From positions 248,001-312,000 of the forward strand of contig CAWGPM010000001.1 in NCBI GenBank assembly GCA_963824415.1: DNA of 64,000 bases. The letters run 5' to 3'. The position numbers and the translations under genes were made by a program. The DNA is from JABDQA01 sp963824415. Lineage in GTDB: Bacteria > Desulfobacterota > Desulfobulbia > Desulfobulbales > Desulfocapsaceae. Of this stretch, positions 43,296-52,243 are shown piece by piece; position 1 is the first letter of the stretch, and every line of letters starts with the position of its first letter. Under the pieces are notes generated by a model that ran no database searches, was not told the origin of the DNA, and saw only the letters and a list, made by a program, of their open reading frames with translations.

Positions 43296-43736
43296 ATGTG
43301 CCAGAACTGCAACTATCAGGATCTGCTCGAGCGGGCCGGCCTCGAGGCCACCAGAAATAGGCTGCATGTGTTGGAAGTGATTGGCAACAACCACTATCCG
43401 TTGACGGCTGCCGACGTCTACAAGACCGTGGGGCGGAGTCACCCGATCAACAGGGTGACGGTATATCGGATCCTTGATCTGCTGGTGCAGCGCAGAATCG
43501 TTGAACGATTGAGTACCGGCGGCAGGGCATCCCACTTTGGCCTGGCGCCGAACGATTATCACCAGCCCCACCCCCATTTTTACTGCACCCATTGCGGGCA
43601 GATGGATTGCCTGAGCCCGGAAAGCCTCGATATTACCTCTGAGAATCTTGAAAAGACTTTTTCAGGAGAGATTGGTCGGATCGAAATCAGGGTAGACGGT
43701 ATTTGCAGGACCTGTCTGAAAAGAAACGCTTCCTGA
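43296..43736 (+). CDS. zur: Fur-family zinc uptake regulator
   Basis: A 146-residue Fur-family protein. The winged HTH is at residues about 20-80 (LTAADVYKTVGRSHPINRVTVYRILDLL split around the recognition helix). The dimerisation domain has HPHFYCTHCGQMDC and ICRTCLK, the two CxxC pairs of the structural zinc site. Operon position after znuABC identifies it as the zinc-sensing member. Probable target is the palindrome at 40649. Confidence 0.88.
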   Translation: MCQNCNYQDLLERAGLEATRNRLHVLEVIGNNHYPLTAADVYKTVGRSHPINRVTVYRILDLLVQRRIVERLSTGGRASHFGLAPNDYHQPHPHFYCTHCGQMDCLSPESLDITSENLEKTFSGEIGRIEIRVDGICRTCLKRNAS

Positions 43737-43774
43737 GGAGGCCCGTCAGGGCACTGGCCTCGGCCAAAACCTTC

Positions 43775-46171
43775 TTAGTTACCCTCCAGCGGATTGTCCA
43801 GTTCGTAGCGCTCTATTTTCCGGCGCAGCGTATCCTTGGAAATGCCCAGTTCCCGGCAGGTCATCATTTTCTTCCACTTGTTCCTCTGCAGGGAATTGAG
43901 AATCGCCTGTTTTTCGATCTGCTCCAGGCTGAGGTTGCCGCTGCCGGTATCGATCTGAAACGGGTTTGTTATTTCGCCTGCCTGGAAGCTGTCGGGCAGA
44001 TGGTTCTCCTGGATGAGCCCGCCGGGACAGAGAATAAAGGCGTATTCGATGATATTTTCCAGTTCGCGAATATTGCCCGGAAAGCCGTGCTGCATCAGCA
44101 GCGTCATGACAGAATCGCTTATTCCATTGATATCTTTTTGTTTTTCTGCCCGAAATTTATCCACAAAATGCTCGATCAGAAGCGGAATGTCCTCTTTGCG
44201 ATCCCGCAGCGGCGGCAGGAGAATGTTGACCACATTAAGCCGGTAGTATAGGTCATCGCGAAATTGCCCCTGTTCCACCAGGGCCTTGAGGTCTTTGTTG
44301 GTGGCGGCAATCACCCGGATATCGACCTTGATCGAATCGTTCGAACCGAGCGGCTCGTAGACGTGTTCTTCGATTACACGCAAAAGTTTTACCTGCAGGG
44401 AGTGCGGGATATCGCCGATTTCGTCGAGAAATATGGTGCCGCCGTCGGCGGCCCCGAAGCGGCCCTCGCGATCTTTTCTGGCATCCGTGAAGGCCCCGGA
44501 ACGATAACCGAAGAGCTCCGATTCCAGAAGGGTGTCGGGGATCGCCCCGCAGTTAACCGAGACAAATGGCTTATCCTGCCTCGAAGAGGTATTGACGATG
44601 GCCTCGGCCATGATGCCCTTACCGGTTCCACTCTCTCCGAGGATCAGCACGGTGGAATCGCTCAAGGCAATATCAGGCAGAATCTGGAAATAGCGCTGCA
44701 TAGCCTGGTTTTTACTGATGATCTCGTCGAAGGTGTAGCGCTGCATCAACTGCTTTCTCAGGGTTTCCTCGATGGTGAGGTCCCTGAAGGTCTCGACCCC
44801 GCCAATCACGTTGCCGACGATATCCACCAGCGGGGAGGCACTGATGCTGATGGGTTTGCGCTTACCGTCGGCGTCCTCTATGGTGATCGAGCGATTGGTG
44901 ACCGGTCTGCCGGTATAGAGTGCTTCCGCCACCGCACAGTTTTTGCCGCAGATCGATGAGTGAAATACATCGCTGCAGAAGCTGCCAATGGCATCCTCCC
45001 GCTCCCAGCCGGTGATCATCTCGGCGGCCAGGTTGAATGAGGTGATCTGCCAGTTTCTATCCACCGTAAAGACCCCATCGGCGATCGAGTCCAGTATCAG
45101 TTTGTTCTGCAGCGCCTGGGTATTGTCCCGAAAGGTCTGTACGCAGCCGATGGGCTGTTTCTCGGCATCGAGCATCGGCGTGATCGACACTGATACCGGA
45201 ATGTTGTAGCCGTCCTTATCGATGACGTAGCCGTCCTGATCGATAATGTTGCACGGTTCGCCCCGGGCTGCTTCCAAGATCGGGCAGGCGGTAACGCCGT
45301 CGGCCCCGAAGAACATCTCATCGCAGACCCGACCCACCACTTCCTCTTCACTCCAGCCGGTGATGCGTTCGGCCCCGACATTGAACGAGGTGATTATACC
45401 TTTGTCATCGAAGGTCACTACGCCGTCGGCAACCGCGTTTATGATCAGGTCGCTCTGCACCGATTCACTGATATCTCGAAATATCTCAACTCCGCCGATA
45501 ACCCGATTGTCGCTGTCTATCAGCGGTGCAGCGCTGACACTGACGGGAAAGGAGGAACCGTCTTTCCTGGACAGGTAGACATCGCGGTCGTAATAGACGT
45601 TGCGGCTGTTGGCAATGGCTGTGGAGATCGCGCACGACCCGCCGCAGATACTTGATTTGAAGATAATCTTGCAGGGCCGGCCGATTACTTCTTCCTGCAG
45701 CCAGCCGGTCATGTTCTCGGCGGCTTCGTTGAATGAGGTGATCTTCATCTCCTCATCCACCGTAAAGACCCCTTCGGCTATGGAATTAAGCGCCAGGGCG
45801 CGGGCGGTGACTGCGGACGAACGGTCGATGAGGCCGATATAGGCCCCCTGGAACTCTTTTTGCGGGCCCAGAAAACTGACGATACGCACAGTCAGCCCCT
45901 CTTTTCTCCCCTCATGGAAATCAGTCAGCTCGAACTGCTCGTTTTTCAGTGTTTCAGCGGGCTGGGCAAGCCGCTTGGCAAGAGGGGTAAAACGGGGATC
46001 GGTATCGAGTACATCGAGGATGTTTTTATCGAGCAAATTGTCGCGGTCGGTGCCCAGGATCATCGCGGCCAGATCGTTGCATGAACTCACCACTGTTTCT
46101 GCATCGATGGTGATATAGCCGATGTCCGGCCCTCTCAGTTTTTGCTTGCTGTTCTGGATTGGGGGTGACAT
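43775..46171 (-). CDS. Sigma-54 activator with four PAS domains and a GAFTDA motif
   Basis: A 798-residue protein. Four PAS domains fill residues about 1-470; three contain paired cysteines (SSICGGSC, TACPILEAARGEPC, SSICGKNC). The AAA+ domain (about 475-715) has Walker A GESGTGKG, Walker B GTIFLDEIGD and the arginine finger region. The sigma-54-contact loop reads GAFTDA instead of GAFTGA. A Fis-type HTH (SKDTLRRKIERY) ends the protein. There is no receiver domain, so it senses directly, probably redox, ligand or metal signals. It is divergent from the histidine kinase gene at 46449. Confidence 0.88.
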   Translation of the reverse strand: MSPPIQNSKQKLRGPDIGYITIDAETVVSSCNDLAAMILGTDRDNLLDKNILDVLDTDPRFTPLAKRLAQPAETLKNEQFELTDFHEGRKEGLTVRIVSFLGPQKEFQGAYIGLIDRSSAVTARALALNSIAEGVFTVDEEMKITSFNEAAENMTGWLQEEVIGRPCKIIFKSSICGGSCAISTAIANSRNVYYDRDVYLSRKDGSSFPVSVSAAPLIDSDNRVIGGVEIFRDISESVQSDLIINAVADGVVTFDDKGIITSFNVGAERITGWSEEEVVGRVCDEMFFGADGVTACPILEAARGEPCNIIDQDGYVIDKDGYNIPVSVSITPMLDAEKQPIGCVQTFRDNTQALQNKLILDSIADGVFTVDRNWQITSFNLAAEMITGWEREDAIGSFCSDVFHSSICGKNCAVAEALYTGRPVTNRSITIEDADGKRKPISISASPLVDIVGNVIGGVETFRDLTIEETLRKQLMQRYTFDEIISKNQAMQRYFQILPDIALSDSTVLILGESGTGKGIMAEAIVNTSSRQDKPFVSVNCGAIPDTLLESELFGYRSGAFTDARKDREGRFGAADGGTIFLDEIGDIPHSLQVKLLRVIEEHVYEPLGSNDSIKVDIRVIAATNKDLKALVEQGQFRDDLYYRLNVVNILLPPLRDRKEDIPLLIEHFVDKFRAEKQKDINGISDSVMTLLMQHGFPGNIRELENIIEYAFILCPGGLIQENHLPDSFQAGEITNPFQIDTGSGNLSLEQIEKQAILNSLQRNKWKKMMTCRELGISKDTLRRKIERYELDNPLEGN

Positions 46172-46448
46172 GCTGCTCCAGGTTTGGACTATTGATTACA
46201 AAATATCAGCTTGCTGCTCGCTGTCGCTCACCAGCGGACTCTATATTTCATTATAAGCTTAAATAATAAACTGTGCAATACGCAAACTGTCATATGCACA
46301 TTATCTATGGCAGCCTTCAGATGAATTAATAGTTGTCTGGCGTATAATTCTGGACATTGCTGAAATGATAATGTTTAGAATATGATATCAATTTTGTATT
46401 ACTTAGTGGCGGTCCTGTCGATCTGCGCAGCCGCGGCGGGCGAAATCG

Positions 46449-47618
46449 ATGAGCATAACGGATGTGGATAAAGAGGCGGGCAGGGTGCTGAATAAAAAGC
46501 AGGCCAACGATCAATCGGTTCATGCGGTCGCCGGAATTGAGCTGTTTCACTCGATCCAGGACCCGGTATTGATTACCACTCCCGAAGGGGTGATTATCGA
46601 TGCCAACCGGGCCACGCTGAAAGCGGCGCGGAAGAGCCGGGATGAGATCGTTGGCAAGGGCATCTGTCAGATCATTCACGGCGGCCGCTGGCCGCATATT
46701 CAATGCCCGCTGGAGGAATATCTGCTCACCTGTCGGGGCAAGAGCGAAGACACGCGGCTGCCGGGGCTGGGTGGGGAATACCATCTGACCATTACCCCAT
46801 TGGTCGATACGGACGAGCAGGTCCGTTCGATCCTGCTGCAGGCCCGACGCCTGACCCGTGAGGAATCACTGAAGGTGGAGTCTATCCGCACCGCCCAACT
46901 GGCGGCCATCGGAGAGCTGGCAGCAGGGGTTGCCCACGAGGTCAACAACCCGATTAACGGCATTATCAATTTTGCCCAGTTAATACTTGACGACCTCGAC
47001 AAGGATTCGTTGCACAAGGAGCTGCTCATACGCATCGTCAACGAGGGTGAACGGGTGGCTACGATCATCGACAGCCTGCTCTCCTTTGCCAGAGAAAACG
47101 AAAATGAGCTCAGCCAGGTGGATGTCCGCGATGTGATCCGTGAATGTCTGTCTCTGGTGGACCATCAGCTAAAAAAAGAAGGGATTGTGGTGAGCTGCGA
47201 TTTCGACGCGGAACCATGCCTGGTGGTCGGCAATTTCATGCAGCTCCAGCAGGTCGTGTTCAATGCGATCAATAACAGCAGATATGCCCTCAATGAGCGC
47301 TATCAGAGCGCCTCGCCCGATAAGAAACTCAGTTTCAGTTGCCATAGACAAGAGGAAGAGCAATCGAGTCGGGTGCGGACAGTGATCCGGGACCTTGGGA
47401 CCGGTATCCCCCAGGGTATCCTCGACAAACTGTTCGAACCGTTTTTCACCTCCAAGCCCAAAGGCCAGGGCACCGGCCTTGGTATGAGCATCAGCTTCGG
47501 TATCGTTCAGAATCACGGCGGCAGTCTCAGTGTTGATTCGGTATTGAATCAGTATACCGACATTATCATCGATATTCCGGCAATCAAAGAATCCGCACAG
47601 AACAATGACAACGCATGA
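46449..47618 (+). CDS. PAS sensor histidine kinase
   Basis: A 389-residue soluble kinase. An N-terminal PAS domain (about 25-140) contains cysteines in ICQIIHGGRWPHIQCPL. The HisKA domain has the phospho-acceptor His163 in AGVAHEVNNPINGIINF. The HATPase has the N box (NAINNSRYAL), G1 (IRDLGTGIP) and G2 (GQGTGLGMS). There is no transmembrane segment. Its last 14 nt overlap the NtrC-type response regulator, which is surely its partner. Confidence 0.9.
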   Translation: MSITDVDKEAGRVLNKKQANDQSVHAVAGIELFHSIQDPVLITTPEGVIIDANRATLKAARKSRDEIVGKGICQIIHGGRWPHIQCPLEEYLLTCRGKSEDTRLPGLGGEYHLTITPLVDTDEQVRSILLQARRLTREESLKVESIRTAQLAAIGELAAGVAHEVNNPINGIINFAQLILDDLDKDSLHKELLIRIVNEGERVATIIDSLLSFARENENELSQVDVRDVIRECLSLVDHQLKKEGIVVSCDFDAEPCLVVGNFMQLQQVVFNAINNSRYALNERYQSASPDKKLSFSCHRQEEEQSSRVRTVIRDLGTGIPQGILDKLFEPFFTSKPKGQGTGLGMSISFGIVQNHGGSLSVDSVLNQYTDIIIDIPAIKESAQNNDNA

Positions 47619-49395
47619 CCGAGCCATCCTGATCGTCGATGACGAGGAGAGTCTCCGTCTGACTTTTGCCATGTTTCTCAGGCGCGAGGGATTCAAACAG
47701 GTGCAGACCGCCGCAACCCTGCAGGAGGCGATCGAAGCGATCGAGCAAACCTCATTTGATCTGATCATCACCGATATTGTCCTGGAAGCCGACAAAGGCA
47801 CCGACCTGCTGCGTCACATCCGGGAGACCGGGGTCAACTGCCCGGTGGTGATGATCACCGGCTTTCCCAATCTCGATTCTGCCTCCGAAGCGGTCCGTTA
47901 TGGCGCCTTCGATTATGTATCCAAACCGGTCAATAAGGAAAAACTGCTCAAACTGGTCAGCCAGGCCCTGAAGTATCGCAAACTCGAGCTGGAAAAACAG
48001 GAACTGATTCGTAAGAACGAAACCTACCAGTACTATCTCGAAGCGATTTTCAGCTCGGTAAAAGATGCGATTATCGCCGTCGATAACGAACTCAATATCC
48101 TCAGGCTGAACCAGTCGGCCCAGCGCTGGCTCGAAGAGTTTCAGGTCGAGGTGACGGACCAGATTCAGAAGATTCCCGGTGAGTTGGGAGCCGCCTGCCT
48201 CAAGGATGCCAGGCAGGTGATCGAAACCGGTCAGACGATCCGGGAACATCTGGTGGAGTGCGTCAAACCGGATGGTACGAAGAAAATGATCCTGCTCAAC
48301 GGAGTGCCCCTGGAAACCGGCGATGAGTCGTTTTCCGGAGCCGTTCTCGTGGCCCGCGATATTACGGTGGAAAAAGATAAAAGCGTCGGCAAGGACCGCA
48401 ATCATTTCCACGGCTTTGTCGGGGCCAGTGAAGTAATGCAGGGAATATACCGACTCATTGAAAATGTCGGCCAGGTCGATACCTCGGTGCTGATCACCGG
48501 AGAATCGGGTACCGGCAAGGAGCTTGCCGCCGAAGCGCTGCACGCGGAGAGCACGCGCAAGGAGATGGCGCTGATAAAAGTCGACTGCGCGGCCCTGGCG
48601 GAAGGTCTGCTCGAGAGCGAGCTGTTCGGCCACCGGCGGGGCGCTTTCACCGGTGCGGACCGCGACCGTCCCGGGCGGCTGCTGCAGGCGGATAAAAGCA
48701 CTCTGCTGCTCGATGAGATTGGCGACATCACCCCGCGCATGCAGTTGCGGCTTCTGCGCTTTCTGCAGGAGATGACCTTTACTCCGGTGGGCAGCGACAA
48801 CCCGGTTAAGGTCGATGTGCGGGTAATTGCGGCAACCAATGTCGACCTCAAAGAGAAGGTCCGGCAGGGGCAGTTTCGTGAAGATCTTTACTACCGGCTC
48901 AAGGTCGTGGAAATCAATCTGCCGCCGCTGCGGGAACGAAGACAATGCCTGCCGCTGCTGATCAACCATTTCCTGATCCTGTTCTGTGAAAAGCACGACC
49001 GCCGCATTCACTCCGTTTCTGACAGCGCCATGGAGATCCTGCTTAATTACTCATGGCCGGGAAATATCAGGGAACTGCGCCATGTAATCGAACGGGGGTG
49101 CGTGCTCTGCGACGGGTCGAACCTGCTGCTTGAGCATCTGCCGGATGATCTTGTCCAGCGGGGGCTGCTATCGGCTGAAGCGGCAGACCTCTCAGCGCTG
49201 CAGTCAGGCCAGCAGCAACACTCGTCAGAACCGACGGCGTCCGCCAAAAACTCGCCGATCGATGAGCGCCGGGCCCTGCTCGATGCACTGCATCAATCAA
49301 ATGGCAACAAGTCAAGGGCCGCCAAACTGCTCAACATCGATCGCTCCACCCTGTATCGCCGCATGCGCCGATTCGGTATCGGCAACGACCGCTAA
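47605..49395 (+). CDS. NtrC-type sigma-54 response regulator
   Basis: A 596-residue regulator. The receiver domain (1-120) has the phospho-acceptor Asp57 in LIITDIVLEA; a PAS domain follows (about 145-255). The AAA+ domain (about 270-500) has GESGTGKE, the intact GAFTGA loop and Walker B LLLDEIGDIT. A Fis-type HTH (AAKLLNIDRSTLYRRMRRF) ends it. It pairs with the kinase encoded just upstream. Repeated TGTTGC sites start 4 nt after its stop and lead to a sigma-54 promoter, so the twin small proteins downstream are its likely target. Confidence 0.92.
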   Translation: MTTHDRAILIVDDEESLRLTFAMFLRREGFKQVQTAATLQEAIEAIEQTSFDLIITDIVLEADKGTDLLRHIRETGVNCPVVMITGFPNLDSASEAVRYGAFDYVSKPVNKEKLLKLVSQALKYRKLELEKQELIRKNETYQYYLEAIFSSVKDAIIAVDNELNILRLNQSAQRWLEEFQVEVTDQIQKIPGELGAACLKDARQVIETGQTIREHLVECVKPDGTKKMILLNGVPLETGDESFSGAVLVARDITVEKDKSVGKDRNHFHGFVGASEVMQGIYRLIENVGQVDTSVLITGESGTGKELAAEALHAESTRKEMALIKVDCAALAEGLLESELFGHRRGAFTGADRDRPGRLLQADKSTLLLDEIGDITPRMQLRLLRFLQEMTFTPVGSDNPVKVDVRVIAATNVDLKEKVRQGQFREDLYYRLKVVEINLPPLRERRQCLPLLINHFLILFCEKHDRRIHSVSDSAMEILLNYSWPGNIRELRHVIERGCVLCDGSNLLLEHLPDDLVQRGLLSAEAADLSALQSGQQQHSSEPTASAKNSPIDERRALLDALHQSNGNKSRAAKLLNIDRSTLYRRMRRFGIGNDR

Positions 49396-49398
49396 GAC

Positions 49399-49447
49399 TG
49401 TTGCGTTAATTGTCGCAAAAAGTGTTGCAATGTGTTGCGGCGCAACA
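49399..49447 (+). promoter_or_regulatory. Enhancer (UAS) cluster for the NtrC-type regulator
   Basis: TGTTGC at 49399, TGTCGC at 49411, TGTTGC at 49423 and at 49433, and GCAACA at 49442 form regularly spaced half sites (12, 12, 10 nt). TGTTGC-GGC-GCAACA at 49433-49447 is a perfect palindrome. The cluster lies about 150 bp upstream of the sigma-54 promoter. An AT-rich stretch follows at about 49520-49565 and could be an IHF site. Confidence 0.7.
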
Positions 49448-49592
49448 GTCGCGCCACACTTTTTCTGTGAATTTTCTGTGTTTCCGGCTTGCCCCAGATC
49501 TCCAAAAAAAAAACTTTTGTATTTTAATTAATATAATTATTTTATATATTTATAATAATATATGTCAATTAAATACGGCTTGTACTGCTTTG

Positions 49593-49608
49593 TGGCACAG
49601 GTGATGCA
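49593..49608 (+). promoter_or_regulatory. Sigma-54 (-24/-12) promoter before the twin small proteins
   Basis: TGGCAC-AGGTG-ATGCA matches TGGCAC-N5-TTGCW with one change and exact GG/GC spacing. It lies 62 bp before the first small gene. Confidence 0.75.
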
Positions 49609-49669
49609 ACATAAAGGTTGAAGTGAAACAGAGACGCATCCACCAACAAACACAAAACGGGGTGACAAG

Positions 49670-49882
49670 ATGAGATCAGCAACCAAAAACAGAACCAGAA
49701 CACAGACAACTTCAGTCGGCAGAGTAGACGAGCAGGTATATAAGGTTGGCATCGCAGTGGTAGGGGCCTGTTCTCTGGCTATCGGCGTCTGGGCAACCAT
49801 TGCTCTGGTGAGTGGCATGGTGGCCAGCGGCGGTCCGGGTGCACTGGTTGCCGACTGGTTCCGCGCGATTATCGGTTCATAG
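49670..49882 (+). CDS. Small membrane protein, twin A (70 aa)
   Basis: A 70-residue protein. The first 25 residues are polar and basic (Arg/Thr/Gln-rich). A hydrophobic helix (about 27-50, GIAVVGACSLAIGVWATIALVSG) is followed by ASGGPGALVADWFRAIIGS. The gene downstream encodes a paralogue with the same ASGGP...DWF.A ending. It is the first gene after a sigma-54 promoter and an NtrC-type enhancer cluster. No family is recognised. Likely an inner-membrane peptide or subunit of an unknown complex. Confidence 0.65.
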   Translation: MRSATKNRTRTQTTSVGRVDEQVYKVGIAVVGACSLAIGVWATIALVSGMVASGGPGALVADWFRAIIGS

Positions 49883-49916
49883 AAATTCAACTACCAGCCA
49901 ATTCAAGAGGTTTTCC

Positions 49917-50135
49917 ATGAGTGATAGAGCAACCGTAAAACAGAAAAGTGGTTTAAAAACTAATACAGCTCAGAACGTTACCACCGAGGTATCCCGGGTT
50001 GGGATCATTACGGTTGCCGCCTTTGGGGCACTGGTCGGTCTGTGGAGTCTGGCCTGTCTGGTTGGTGGCTTGTCCGCCAGCGGCGGTCCACTGGCCTTTG
50101 TTGGCGACTGGTTCAAGGCGGTCACGGGGATGTAG
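49917..50135 (+). CDS. Small membrane protein, twin B (72 aa)
   Basis: A 72-residue paralogue of the previous gene: polar Lys/Thr-rich N-terminus, one hydrophobic helix (about 30-52), then SASGGPLAFVGDWFKAVTG. The ATG at 49917, after AAGAGGTTTTCC, is 34 nt from the stop of twin A, so the two are co-transcribed. An excellent intrinsic terminator follows. The conserved C-terminal motif shared by both proteins suggests a conserved interaction surface. Confidence 0.68.
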   Translation: MSDRATVKQKSGLKTNTAQNVTTEVSRVGIITVAAFGALVGLWSLACLVGGLSASGGPLAFVGDWFKAVTGM

Positions 50136-50173
50136 CCGTCGCTGAACAGCATCATTTCTGATTTTAAGCATTG

Positions 50174-50206
50174 GGGTCATGGAACCAGTTCCATGACCCT
50201 TTTTTT
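50174..50206 (+). terminator. Intrinsic terminator after the twin small proteins
   Basis: GGGTCATGGAA pairs perfectly with TTCCATGACCC around the loop CCAG, followed by TTTTTTT. A textbook rho-independent terminator, 38 nt after the twin B stop. Confidence 0.92.
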
Positions 50207-50393
50207 ATCCATAAAATATCTAATAAAATCAATTCCAACCGGAATCAGGCATTACTTTAAAATTTAATGAAATAGGTGTATAAGAGGGATATGTATCTTG
50301 AAATCGGCTGACTCTTCTCAAGGTAGAACCAGCCAAACTGACAGGCCCGCTGATCATTAATGGTATGGCGCCGCGCTAAACAGATGGGAATTC

Positions 50394-52235
50394 ATGGCGA
50401 TCCTGGTTAGAAACCTGCTGATATTTTTCATTATCAGCTTCATATTTTTTATCGGTGGTCTGATATATCATCTGGAAACCAGGCTTCCGCAGAAAGATTA
50501 TTCCGACCTGCTCAACGATATCGATCAGAGCCTTGTCTCGAGACTGACCGTGCAAAACGATGTGGTCCAGGTCACCACCGTGGACGGCAAGCGCTATATG
50601 ACGGTGGTGCAGGAACCTGCCTATCTCGTTTCGAGCTGGCATGCCGGCGCGATCCAAGTCAGCTACCGCAAGGATTACACCGAGATTCTGTTTTTCGGAA
50701 TCGGTCTGGTCTTCGCGGTATCCCTGCTCCTGGTATCCTGGCTGTCATTGAAGGTCAAAGATGAGCAGTCGCCGGCCTCGGTGTTTGCCAACGAGAAGAT
50801 GATTCCTCCCGGATCTGAGCTGCAAAAAGTCACCTTCGATGACGTGGCCGGCATTCCCGAAGCCAAGGAAGAACTCGAGGAAATCGTCGGTTTTCTGAAA
50901 AATCCCCAGCGCTACAATGAAATTGGTGCGACGACGCCCAAAGGCGTGCTGCTCCAGGGACCGCCCGGCACCGGTAAAACCCTTCTGGCCCGGGCCATTG
51001 CCGGCGAAGCCGGCGTGCCGTTCTACAGCTTCAGCGGCTCCGATTTCGTTGAGATGTTCGTCGGCGTTGGAGCTTCCCGAGTACGGGATCTGTTCAGCGA
51101 AGCGAAAAAACATGCCCCCTGCATCATCTTTATCGATGAGATCGATGCGGTCGGGGCCAGCCGGAAAAGCTCTTCCTCGGATGGCAACGACGAGCGGGGT
51201 CAGACCTTGAATGCGCTGCTGGTCGAGATGGACGGCTTTAGTCCGTCCGACAACGTCGTTGTGCTGGCGGCAACCAACCGGCCCGATATCCTCGATCCGG
51301 CCCTGAAACGCTCGGGCCGCTTCGACCGCCAGATTACCATCGTGCCGCCCGACGTCAAAGGACGTAAACAGATCCTCGATGTACACAGCAGCAAAGTCAG
51401 GCTCAGTTCCGGCGTCGATCTTGAAGATATCGCGGTGATGACCTCGGGTTTTACCGGGGCGGAGCTTGCCAGTCTGGTCAACGAAGCGGCCCTGCTGGCC
51501 GCCCGGCAGGGCAAAAGTGCTGTCGATCAGACCGATTTCGATCTGGCCCATGATCGTATCCTGCTCGGGGTGGAACGCAAGGGTATGGTGATTACCGAGC
51601 GCGATAAGCGGGTTCTGGCCTTCCACGAGTCAGGCCATGCCATTGTCGCCAAGATGCTGACCGATTCGGATCCGGTGCATAAAATTACCATTATCCCCCG
51701 TGGTCGGGCGCTCGGACAGACCCAGCAGCTGCCGATAAACGAACGGCAGGCCTATTCCAAGCAGTATCTGAAGAATCGTATCACCACGCTGATGGGTGGC
51801 AGGGCGGCCGAAGAACTGGTGTTCGGCATACAGACCACCGGCGGGCAGTCCGATATTCAGCAGGCCACCGATCTGGCCACCAGCATGATATGTAAATGGG
51901 GGATGAGTGAGGAGCTTGGACCGCAAGTCTATATCGTCGATGATGGTGATTTCCTCGGCCCCTCCAATCACCGTCTGGCCATGAGCGCCAGAACACAAAA
52001 CCAGGTGGACAAAGAGATCCGTAAACTGCTCGAGGGCTGTTTTGCCGAAGCCAAAGCGATTCTGAGCAGCGAGCGGCTCTTTCTGTCGGTTCTGGCCGAC
52101 ATTTTGATGCAGGTGGAAACGGTCGACGGTGAAGAATTCGACATTATCTATTCTTGCTCGGTCAAGAAGAAGCATGAATTTCAGATGGAAGACGAGTTGC
52201 CGGACGCCTGTGAGACCGGGGCCCTGAGCGCCTGA
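50394..52235 (+). CDS. ftsH: FtsH-type ATP-dependent zinc metalloprotease
   Basis: A 613-residue membrane AAA+ protease: N-terminal transmembrane helix (about 8-24), periplasmic domain, second helix (about 100-116), AAA+ domain with Walker A GPPGTGKT, pore-loop FVEMFVGVGASRV and second-region-of-homology, then the M41 peptidase with zinc motif HESGH and a downstream Asp. It degrades membrane and short-lived proteins. Length is slightly short for FtsH because the C-terminal tail is reduced. Only 8 nt separate it from the degenerate kinase-like gene, so the two are coupled. It may be one of several FtsH copies. Confidence 0.93.
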   Translation: MAILVRNLLIFFIISFIFFIGGLIYHLETRLPQKDYSDLLNDIDQSLVSRLTVQNDVVQVTTVDGKRYMTVVQEPAYLVSSWHAGAIQVSYRKDYTEILFFGIGLVFAVSLLLVSWLSLKVKDEQSPASVFANEKMIPPGSELQKVTFDDVAGIPEAKEELEEIVGFLKNPQRYNEIGATTPKGVLLQGPPGTGKTLLARAIAGEAGVPFYSFSGSDFVEMFVGVGASRVRDLFSEAKKHAPCIIFIDEIDAVGASRKSSSSDGNDERGQTLNALLVEMDGFSPSDNVVVLAATNRPDILDPALKRSGRFDRQITIVPPDVKGRKQILDVHSSKVRLSSGVDLEDIAVMTSGFTGAELASLVNEAALLAARQGKSAVDQTDFDLAHDRILLGVERKGMVITERDKRVLAFHESGHAIVAKMLTDSDPVHKITIIPRGRALGQTQQLPINERQAYSKQYLKNRITTLMGGRAAEELVFGIQTTGGQSDIQQATDLATSMICKWGMSEELGPQVYIVDDGDFLGPSNHRLAMSARTQNQVDKEIRKLLEGCFAEAKAILSSERLFLSVLADILMQVETVDGEEFDIIYSCSVKKKHEFQMEDELPDACETGALSA

Positions 52236-52243
52236 AACATACC

